Source: Campylobacteraceae bacterium (GTDB lineage: Bacteria > Campylobacterota > Campylobacteria > Campylobacterales > Sulfurovaceae). From it: a stretch of DNA of 36,327 nt. A program made the translations under genes and the position numbers. Below are positions 28,738 to 36,327 of this stretch, piece after piece; the stretch's first letter is position 1; the number at the start of each line of letters is the position of its first letter. The notes under the pieces were generated by a model, which worked only from the letters and a program-made list of their open reading frames with translations, was not told the origin of the DNA and ran no database searches. Location of the stretch: assembly GCA_027079365.1 (NCBI GenBank), contig JALWVW010000352.1, positions 1 to 36,327 of the forward strand, read 5' to 3'.

Positions 28738-28805
28738 CATATTAATTAGTAAGTCCCTATTTTGCGGGCTTATAATCTGTAGTGATACATATTTTTAGAT
28801 TTTTT

Positions 28806-29516
28806 CTATTTTTTGGCAACAAAAGTGACAAAGTTCGCCCACTGAAACAGTGTGTCAATCTGTGTGAACCCCGCTTTTTTGCACATCTGTATATTTTCCT
28901 CTATCGTAAAGGGAATCAGGACATTTTCCAATGCCTCTCTCTTCTGCGCGATCTCATAGGTGCTGTAGCCCTGTGCCTGCTTGTAGGCATAGTAGATATC
29001 GATCATCTGCTTGTCGAGGCGCTTGTCCTCGAAGACTATTTTCTCCGAAAAGATGAACATACCGTTATCGTTGAGGCTCTTATGGAGCCGTTTTATGAGC
29101 TCTATACGCTGTATGGGGCGGATGAATTGCAGCGTATAGTTGGCGACAATAATATCTTCATCGGCATAGGGGTACTCTAGCATATCAGCCAGTTCCAGCG
29201 CGATATCCGCACCAAATGCCTGACATTTTTGCCTGGCACGATCCAGCATGGCCTGAGAATTGTCTATGCCTTTGAGCTGCATGTTGCTGTCCATCCTGGT
29301 ATTGAGCTCAAGTAAAAATTTAGCAGTAGAGGCACCCAGATCCAGTATCTTTTTTCCCTCTGTCTGCTCCGCCAGTATTAGGGATATGGTCAGGTCTCTG
29401 ACTTCATCATAGAAGGGTATGGATCGGGCAAGCATATCATCAAAGACGGAAGCTACCGTCTGGTCAAAGGCAAACTTTTTTTCTATAGGGCGTGAAAATA
29501 CCTCATCTTTGTTCAT
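28806..29516 (-). CDS. cmoA: Carboxy-S-adenosyl-L-methionine synthase
   Basis: [62 protein letters not shown]. Confidence 0.92.
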   Translation of the reverse strand: MNKDEVFSRPIEKKFAFDQTVASVFDDMLARSIPFYDEVRDLTISLILAEQTEGKKILDLGASTAKFLLELNTRMDSNMQLKGIDNSQAMLDRARQKCQAFGADIALELADMLEYPYADEDIIVANYTLQFIRPIQRIELIKRLHKSLNDNGMFIFSEKIVFEDKRLDKQMIDIYYAYKQAQGYSTYEIAQKREALENVLIPFTIEENIQMCKKAGFTQIDTLFQWANFVTFVAKK

Positions 29517-30282
29517 TTTTTTCCTTTAGGAATGCTTTTAGAATAGTACTGTATTCAGCGGTGTCTGCGATATCATTGTGATGGCTTCCCTTGATCTCAT
29601 AGGTGCGTATCTGGTCTTTGGGAAATGTCTCTGCCAATATATAGGCATGTTTTTTTGGGACAACAGTGTCGTTCTCGGCGATGAGTATAATGGTATCAGC
29701 CTTGATCTGTGAAACTCTTCTGAGTGAATCATATTTGTCTTGGATCAATAGAGAAAGCGGAAAGATCGGATATCTGTCTCGGGCAACACTTTCGATACTA
29801 TCATACGGTGTGATAAGCACCAGTTTGTCAGTAGGCCTTCGGGAGGCGACATAGCAGGCGACACCAGTACCGAGGCTCCTGCCAAACAGGGAGATATCCT
29901 GGTGTTTTGCTTTGATCGTATCGTAGATTAAGAGCGCATCGCTGAAGATGCCTGATTCTGTAGGTGTACCGCTGCTGCGTCCGTAGCCACGGTAATCAAT
30001 CAGGTAGGTGCTGTAGTGCGGCAGTGCCTTGGCGAAGACCTCTGCCCCTGTAGCGACTGCTTCCCCGTTGCCTCCCCAGTAGAGCAGGGCATGGGACTCT
30101 CCGGGATTGGTGATAGTGATGTGGATATGCTCTTTTTCATTTTGTACGGTCATCTGTTCGTAGTCTGTCTCGACGGCCGGAGAGGGAAAATAGAGTAGGC
30201 TTCTCTGTTTGAGATAGAGCCATGCAGCAGCAGCGATATAGCATAGCAGCAGTACGATGAGTAGAATCAGCAGATATCTCAT
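29503..30282 (-). CDS. Alpha/beta hydrolase (membrane-anchored)
   Basis: N-terminal [19 protein letters not shown], nucleophile elbow [20 protein letters not shown]. Confidence 0.88.
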   Translation of the reverse strand: MRYLLILLIVLLLCYIAAAAWLYLKQRSLLYFPSPAVETDYEQMTVQNEKEHIHITITNPGESHALLYWGGNGEAVATGAEVFAKALPHYSTYLIDYRGYGRSSGTPTESGIFSDALLIYDTIKAKHQDISLFGRSLGTGVACYVASRRPTDKLVLITPYDSIESVARDRYPIFPLSLLIQDKYDSLRRVSQIKADTIILIAENDTVVPKKHAYILAETFPKDQIRTYEIKGSHHNDIADTAEYSTILKAFLKEKNEQR

Positions 30283-31085
30283 CTTAGGGTCTTTTGTGTA
30301 TTTTGAATATCCTGTTCAATCTGTGTTTTGAGTGCAGGAAGTCCGTCAAATTTTCTATTTTGGCGGAGAAATGCTACAAACTCGATCCAGAGTGCACCCG
30401 TGACTATACCGATATCATGCCCTAGAATATGCGTCTCTATGGAAAATGCCCCATCTGTGCTGACCCGATGTCCGATAAAGCTGACAGACGGAAGCCAAGT
30501 GCCTGCTATCTGTGTGCGTGTGGCATAGACACCCTCAAGCGGAAGCTGGTACTGTTCGATATGGAGGTTGAGAGTGGGGACGAGTGTTTTGGCGCCCAGT
30601 CCTTGGCCCGGAATGATTGTGCCGTCTATGCGGTAGCGTCTGCCCAGTAGGGTATTGGCACTTGCGATATCGCCCTCCCTGAGCAGTGCTTTGATGGTTT
30701 TTGAGTGGATGGGGGTTCCCTCTATCGTAATCTCATTCATGATGACCACCTCACCGTCAAAAAGTGCTTTCAGGTGTGTAGCATCACCGCTTTTGTCTTT
30801 TCCGAAATGAAAATCATAGCCGATAATGATTTTGCTCAGGTGAGGGAAATCCTCTTTGAGCTTGGCGACAAATGCGGTGGGAGTCAATGCCCGTATCTTT
30901 TCAAAATGGTAAAAAGTAATAGGTTTGTCTGTGTAGAGGCTACGCTTGTATCCGGCAGTAAGGTACCCGCTGTTTCGCTCAATAGCCACGATCATCTCTG
31001 CCTGGGAGATTAGTTGCTGGTGTGCGAGGTGGAGTCCGTCAAAGGAGCCGATGGTGATAGATTGAATGGTATTGTGTAGTTTCAC
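30279..31085 (-). CDS. ribF: Bifunctional riboflavin kinase/FAD synthetase-like protein
   Basis: TIGSFDGLHLAHQQLI, IIIGYDFHFGKDKSGD, ALLREGDIASANTLLGRRY, ETHILGHDIG. Confidence 0.88.
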   Translation of the reverse strand: MKLHNTIQSITIGSFDGLHLAHQQLISQAEMIVAIERNSGYLTAGYKRSLYTDKPITFYHFEKIRALTPTAFVAKLKEDFPHLSKIIIGYDFHFGKDKSGDATHLKALFDGEVVIMNEITIEGTPIHSKTIKALLREGDIASANTLLGRRYRIDGTIIPGQGLGAKTLVPTLNLHIEQYQLPLEGVYATRTQIAGTWLPSVSFIGHRVSTDGAFSIETHILGHDIGIVTGALWIEFVAFLRQNRKFDGLPALKTQIEQDIQNTQKTLR

Positions 31086-31107
31086 TGTCTGTCTGCTTTG
31101 CTAAAAT

Positions 31108-31851
31108 TTAGAGGTTTTCCTTCGGCATTATAGCAGATTGAGATTTATTGAACGCATACAGATATTCGAGGTTTCCTTCTTTGCCTGCAAGATGCGAGGG
31201 TGCCTGATGTAGAAGCTGCCATCCTAGCTTCTCTGTTGCTGAGATAAAGTGTGCTTGCTTCTCTCTAATGGCTGCAGCGTCTGTGACCACACCTTTGCTG
31301 TCCCGCTTGGCTTCTCTGCCTACTTCAAACTGTGGCTTATAGAGGATGATGATGTCGGCACCTTCTTTTGCCAGTCTGTGGATATCGTCAATGATCTGTA
31401 GAATAGAGATGAAGGAGACATCACAGGTGATGAGGTCATAAGGTTCTGTAGGTTGAAATACCCGGATATCTGTCTCCTCGTGCAGGGAGAGCCTGGGGTC
31501 AGACCGAAGGCTGTGGTGAAGCTGGTCGGAACCTACATCCACACAGCTCAGTGAGGCAATAGGATGTTCCAAAAGAATCTGTGCAAATCCACCTGTACTC
31601 GATCCGATATCCAATATCCGCTTTTCCTCCATAGGCAGAGGGTAAGTGCCCAAAAATGCTTCTAATTTTCTGGCTGCACGGCTAACATAGAATTTGCTCT
31701 TAGCGATATCGATGTGACTTTTCTCCGATACTTTCTGTGCAGCTTTGGCAGCTTTGCCATCGACCGTGATCTCTCCTGCCTTGATTGCTTCGAGTGCACG
31801 GTTTCTACTTTCGAAAACCCCATGCACGACCAGATATTTGTCCAGTCTCAC
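31108..31851 (-). CDS. tlyA: TlyA family rRNA methyltransferase/hemolysin-like protein
   Basis: S4-like MRLDKYLVVHGVFESRNRALEAIKAGEITVDG; VSRAARKLEAFL; ILDIGSSTGGFAQILLE; CVDVGSDQLHHSLR; LYKPQFEVG. Confidence 0.93.
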   Translation of the reverse strand: MRLDKYLVVHGVFESRNRALEAIKAGEITVDGKAAKAAQKVSEKSHIDIAKSKFYVSRAARKLEAFLGTYPLPMEEKRILDIGSSTGGFAQILLEHPIASLSCVDVGSDQLHHSLRSDPRLSLHEETDIRVFQPTEPYDLITCDVSFISILQIIDDIHRLAKEGADIIILYKPQFEVGREAKRDSKGVVTDAAAIREKQAHFISATEKLGWQLLHQAPSHLAGKEGNLEYLYAFNKSQSAIMPKENL

Positions 31852-33344
31852 TTTGCCTCCAAAAGAGAAAAACGGTAGCTTATGTGTGCTTTGAGTGCCG
31901 TAGTGGTGAAGCTGCCGCTGCGGTTGCGCAGGTAGTCTGCTTCCAATCCTATCTCCCAGCTGTCATTGATCGCATAGCGTACCCCGGCACCTACAGAGCC
32001 GAAGAGTCCACCATCAATATTGACGCCACCGCCACCACCGACACCGCCAAGAACCTCTCCGTAAAGAGAGAAGCCGTAATAACGGTCACTCTGATAACCA
32101 AGTCCAAAAATCCCCTCAGCATAACCGCCTGCTTTGCCCTTGTACGCCCAGTAGCTCTGACCTGTGATATAGAAGTTTTCAGTGAGATACCAATCGATCG
32201 CAAAACCAAGAAGATCTACCCTATCTACGCCTTTGGGAGTTTTAAAAAGTTTCTCTCCGTCTAGATAGGATTTATTGAGCATCCTGAACTGCCAGTTGGA
32301 AGGGCTTGCATGGGCTGTATCATCTTGAGTGAGTGTGTCAAAAATAGTCGTTTGATAGTCCAGTGTCACTCCGTAAGTGGTCGCTGAGAAAGTGCCATCT
32401 ACTGCTTTGATCACTCCACCAAATCCACTGAGTGTCAGATGCTTGCCAAGCTCCGTCTGCACTGTGCCCTGTGCCCGATAGACCAGACCGCCACCTGTAT
32501 CCACTTTGCCTCCACCGCTGGCGCCTATAGCGACCTCTGCACCGAGCGTGAATGGCAGGTCAGCAAGTCGGTAGCGTGCACCAAGTCCGCCAAAGATCTC
32601 CATATAGCCGTCACTCTCGCCACCTCCGGCACCCGCTGCCTGAAAATAGCTGTAGAGATGGCTTCCCAATACTTTGTCAAATTTGATACCCGCCAGTGAG
32701 TAAGGCTTGGTGGGGGTGCCCCCGTCTGTATTCAGACTTCCGGAATCAGGTGTGTAGTGCTCTGTAAAAAAGGAGACCGTCACTGCTTCGCTGTCTGTCT
32801 GGACTGCCGTGCTGCGTAGTGGGGATTTTTTTCCAAAGTACTGCCCTTTGAGATAACTCCCTTCGGTAGGGAGTTCCAGGGAGAGGTAGGCCTGGGTACT
32901 CTGGATGTCACCGTTGGGGAAGGAGATATGGCTAACTCCCAGACCCAGTGACCATGCAGGTGTGTGGTATGCCAGCTGGGCATAGGGGCGCAGCATCAGC
33001 CCGCCTCCCTGTGGTGCGGAGCCACCACCTCCTGCACCGACAAAGAAACCGCTTTTGAGGTTTAGATGGTCACTGAGATCCACCTTGAGTCCTCCCTCAG
33101 CCCCTACAGTGAAAAATCCACCCCGTCTGCCGTCCACTGCCCCGTAGAGTCGTACGCCACCATAGCCATAGTCACCCACATCAAAGAGCATACCCAGTCC
33201 AATCAAGCCCATTTTTTCAGTACCGAGCAGTTCGATCTGCTCATAGGTCATACTGTAGTCAGCTTGATAGTGCTCTACAGGAGTCTCGTTACCGGCTATC
33301 AGAAGTGTTTGCAGTGTGAGTAGGGCGAGGAGTGCTTGTTTCAT
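31848..33344 (-). CDS. Putative outer-membrane beta-barrel protein with three tandem Gly-rich internal repeats
   Basis: Signal peptide MKQALLALLTLQTLLIAG; alternating aromatic/hydrophobic beta pattern; terminal aromatic strand HISYRF; three G-x-GGG-x(4-5)-GGL units (residues about 95-160, 265-331, 425-491). Confidence 0.7.
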   Translation of the reverse strand: MKQALLALLTLQTLLIAGNETPVEHYQADYSMTYEQIELLGTEKMGLIGLGMLFDVGDYGYGGVRLYGAVDGRRGGFFTVGAEGGLKVDLSDHLNLKSGFFVGAGGGGSAPQGGGLMLRPYAQLAYHTPAWSLGLGVSHISFPNGDIQSTQAYLSLELPTEGSYLKGQYFGKKSPLRSTAVQTDSEAVTVSFFTEHYTPDSGSLNTDGGTPTKPYSLAGIKFDKVLGSHLYSYFQAAGAGGGESDGYMEIFGGLGARYRLADLPFTLGAEVAIGASGGGKVDTGGGLVYRAQGTVQTELGKHLTLSGFGGVIKAVDGTFSATTYGVTLDYQTTIFDTLTQDDTAHASPSNWQFRMLNKSYLDGEKLFKTPKGVDRVDLLGFAIDWYLTENFYITGQSYWAYKGKAGGYAEGIFGLGYQSDRYYGFSLYGEVLGGVGGGGGVNIDGGLFGSVGAGVRYAINDSWEIGLEADYLRNRSGSFTTTALKAHISYRFSLLEAK

Positions 33345-33898
33345 CTGTCAAATATCCTAAAGTGATCTACGATGTGGTATGCCCTGAGTACATCTTCCTC
33401 TTTGGCTCCGGCACCGACATTGTGGATGATGAGGGGTTCCCCATCGGCGTTGTACCTGTTTGAGCAGATACCGATATGATCGAGGTTGGAGCCAGGAAGC
33501 TTCCATACAACGATATCTCCAGGCCTGAAAGCCCCTTTGACACGGTAGCCTCTGGCTGCAAAGTAGGTTTGGATATTTTTGACCCGTCTGTGGTCGATAT
33601 TGGGGTCGAGTCTGTCGGTATAGTAAAGCCCCTTGAAAAGCTTGGGGTGAGACTTTTTGTAGCTATAGATACGCTCTTGTAGGTCGATATCCAGTCCACG
33701 CAGGGCACGCACCACCACATCGGTGCAGACACCCTTGGAGAGAGGGACATCTCCACCAGGAAACTTGAGCTTAACATAGGTAGGATCATAGGTGAGGGTT
33801 TTGCCTACCTGTGCTCTAGCAGCGGCAAGGAATGTCTCTACTGCACCTCCAAAAAGTAGAGCAGAGAAAAGCAATGCTACAGCTAGGATCTTCTTCAT
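33341..33898 (-). CDS. DUF1287 family exported protein (NlpC/P60-like fold likely)
   Basis: Signal peptide; GVCTDVVVRALRGLDIDLQE, RLDPNIDHRRVKNIQTYF, FRPGDIVVWKLPGSNLDHIGI. Confidence 0.85.
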   Translation of the reverse strand: MKKILAVALLFSALLFGGAVETFLAAARAQVGKTLTYDPTYVKLKFPGGDVPLSKGVCTDVVVRALRGLDIDLQERIYSYKKSHPKLFKGLYYTDRLDPNIDHRRVKNIQTYFAARGYRVKGAFRPGDIVVWKLPGSNLDHIGICSNRYNADGEPLIIHNVGAGAKEEDVLRAYHIVDHFRIFDR

Positions 33899-34308
33899 TT
33901 TGTCTGTTTCTCCAACCTCTTTGCCTCAGCTTCGGCACTATCTATGCGCCAAAAGAAGAACTCTTCAGTGAGCGCACCGACTGCTTCCTCGAGTAGCTTC
34001 CCTTGTGGTGTGATAAAATAGCTGGTTGGGGTGACATAGGCTTTAGGGAAGTGGGTCTTGGCATCTTTGCTGCTGATATCCAGCTTGAGGGGGACAAAGT
34101 GCTTGAGTGCATTGTCGATGTACTTGGTCTCTAGTACCTCTTGCTTCATCTGCTCGCAGTAAGGACAGTCATCTGCTTCGATAAAAACGAAGATATTTTT
34201 ATGTTCAGCCTCTGCTCTGGTGACAGCTTGGGCATAGGAGTGCTCCCACTTCAGTGGTGCAGAAAGTAGGGTGCTGAATGTGAGCAGTATCAGAAGCAGT
34301 GTTTTCAT
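33895..34308 (-). CDS. Thioredoxin-fold protein (CPYC), exported, SoxW-like
   Basis: Signal peptide; NIFVFIEADDCPYCEQMKQEVL; AYVTPTSYFITPQGKLL cis-Pro region. Confidence 0.85.
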   Translation of the reverse strand: MKTLLLILLTFSTLLSAPLKWEHSYAQAVTRAEAEHKNIFVFIEADDCPYCEQMKQEVLETKYIDNALKHFVPLKLDISSKDAKTHFPKAYVTPTSYFITPQGKLLEEAVGALTEEFFFWRIDSAEAEAKRLEKQTK

Positions 34309-34324
34309 GGTTTCTCTTTGTGTG

Positions 34325-34699
34325 TTATTTTGTCGTGGCAGGTCTGTTTCTGAACTTGACGATATTTTTCTCTTTATCTACATGAAAGAGAAAGTCTCCC
34401 CAGACCATGGTCTGGTTGTACTCTTTGGATTTTGCTAGTTTGGAGAGAAATGCTGCTTCATCTACCTCTTTATAGTGAAAGAGACCGAAGACCTCTCGCT
34501 TTTTTGGCTCATGTGATTCTGAGATATCATAGGCAGAGGCTGGCAGTATCTCTGGGATCCATCCATTTATGGTCGCGTTCTGTTCTCGGGCGGTCTGGAG
34601 CGTGTCATATTTGTTGATCCCTACATTGATAGTAAGCATAGAGAAGAGTAGATAGATGATGGCAGCGATAGTGATGATGATAAGTATTGTTTTTTGCAT
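34325..34699 (-). CDS. Hypothetical membrane-anchored protein (124 aa)
   Basis: N-terminal TM MQKTILIIITIAAIIYLLFSML; in line with the downstream minus-strand genes. Confidence 0.65.
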   Translation of the reverse strand: MQKTILIIITIAAIIYLLFSMLTINVGINKYDTLQTAREQNATINGWIPEILPASAYDISESHEPKKREVFGLFHYKEVDEAAFLSKLAKSKEYNQTMVWGDFLFHVDKEKNIVKFRNRPATTK

Positions 34700-34738
34700 A
34701 AGGGTATTTTACCATATTGGGTTGAAAGGTGCGGGTAG

Positions 34739-34966
34739 TTATGATTTTTTCAACATTTCCTGATACAGTGCTTCGACTTTATCTCGTGCCCATGGTGTCT
34801 TGCGCAAGAACTTCAAACACGATTTGATGCTTGGGTTACTATTGAAACAATTTATTCTTATGCGTCTATCTAGCTCATCCCACCCATAGTGTGCTTCTAA
34901 CTCTTCTAAGATTTGTACCAGTTTGACCCCATGCATTGGGTTATTTTTATGTTCATTGTCATTCAT
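34739..34966 (-). CDS. VF530 family (DUF2132) DNA-binding-like protein
   Basis: MHGVKLVQILEELEAHYGWDELDRRIRINCFNSNPSIKSCLKFLRKTPWARDKVEALY. ATG at 34966 used; the ORF track start at 34984 is a TTG. Confidence 0.88.
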   Translation of the reverse strand: MNDNEHKNNPMHGVKLVQILEELEAHYGWDELDRRIRINCFNSNPSIKSCLKFLRKTPWARDKVEALYQEMLKKS

Positions 34967-34999
34967 GTTGTCATCATACCTCAAATTTGTCTAGTTTCA

Positions 35000-35305
35000 T
35001 TAAAATCCATTCACTAAAAAATCTAAAGCATCGACGATTGTCGTTCGATGTTCCTCAATATTGATAACAAGCTCACCAAAAATTTCAGGTGACACGCTGG
35101 TTATTTCCATGGTTGACATCACAACATTCTTTCCCTCTAGTTCAAATACTGGTGTCAGATGAGCTATAGGCTTCAACAGCAGACTTAATGGTACCACCAG
35201 TCTGCTTCGTAATCTATGGTGGGTATTATGTTGTATATCTAAAAGATAGGGAAACTCATCTGCTGTTGAGATATCTGGGTTCCTATATACATCAAACTGT
35301 GCCAC
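35000..35305 (-). CDS. ccdB: CcdB family type II toxin
   Basis: MAQFDVYRNPD...FPYLLDIQHNTHHRLRSRLVVPL; FELEGKNVVMSTMEITSVSPEIFGELVINIEEHRTTIVDALDFLVNGF. GTG start overlaps the ccdA stop (TAGTG) with AGGAGG upstream. Confidence 0.9.
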   Translation of the reverse strand: MAQFDVYRNPDISTADEFPYLLDIQHNTHHRLRSRLVVPLSLLLKPIAHLTPVFELEGKNVVMSTMEITSVSPEIFGELVINIEEHRTTIVDALDFLVNGF

Positions 35306-35556
35306 TAAAACCTCCTGTACTTATCGCCGAACAGACCCCTCTTTTCTACGCTTTCATTAAATGCATCTATCGCCTCTTTATTCTCCTCAAGCCATTGTTG
35401 CTCTTCTCTCTTTCTGACTACTTCAGCCAAATAGGCTTCAAAGTTTTTAGAGATATTGATTTTGTAAGCTTTTGCTTTTTGGAGTAAATCAGAGTTAATC
35501 GTCACATTGGTTGCTTTTTTTATGGCACTCTCATTATATATAGCAGACATGTGCAT
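35305..35556 (-). CDS. ccdA: CcdA family antitoxin
   Basis: KKATNVTINSDLLQKAKAYKINISKNFEAYLAEVVRKREEQQWLEENKEAIDAFNESVEKRGLFGDKYRRF; directly upstream of ccdB. Confidence 0.9.
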   Translation of the reverse strand: MHMSAIYNESAIKKATNVTINSDLLQKAKAYKINISKNFEAYLAEVVRKREEQQWLEENKEAIDAFNESVEKRGLFGDKYRRF

Positions 35557-35571
35557 CCTTTATGTGGGTAT

Positions 35572-36327
<756 letters not shown>

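Noticed and set aside
28751-28775. AAGTCCC-TATTTTGC-GGGCTT hairpin considered as the cmoA terminator
   Set aside because: The stem is short with a bulge and no clear T-run follows on the minus strand; too weak to annotate.
28782-29180. 132-aa plus-strand ORF opposite cmoA
   Set aside because: Antisense of conserved cmoA; starts within the intergenic region but has no RBS or family pattern.
31984-33047. Clustered GCC/ACC-rich stretches on the plus strand considered as a DNA tandem repeat or CRISPR-like array
   Set aside because: They are codons for Gly clusters in the minus-strand beta protein; spacing is about 480-510 bp, with no short regular repeat/spacer structure.

Overview
The window is a densely coded chromosomal segment from a Campylobacterota (epsilonproteobacterial) genome, probably Sulfurovum- or Sulfurimonas-like. 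That assignment rests on gene content: hobA between lysC and holB-folP, an ArsS-type kinase, class II DAHP synthase, and the tatB-tatC-queA and ligA/tlyA/ribF/cmoA neighbourhoods. Most genes are housekeeping: a D-lactate-dehydrogenase-like flavoprotein, dprA, ruvX, queA, tatBC, hemW, rppH, lysC, hobA, holB, folP, trpE, aroE, cmoA, ribF, tlyA and the 3' part of ligA. I saw no tRNA, rRNA, CRISPR array or transposase. The less ordinary parts are: (1) a three-fold internally repeated, glycine-rich putative outer-membrane beta protein in a cell-envelope block between tlyA and ligA, next to a ccdAB toxin-antitoxin pair; (2) TatC with a roughly 85-90 aa insertion in its first periplasmic loop; (3) a sensor kinase with three tandem Cache-like repeats and an apparently detached receiver, followed directly by a REC-GGDEF gene; (4) three TlpA-like paralogs with CGPC, CPPC and CKSC active sites around dprA; (5) an intergenic region with two perfect inverted TTATTCACA sites resembling DnaA boxes; and (6) several long inverted repeats and promoter arrangements. 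All assignments come from reading motifs by eye; no database search was run.
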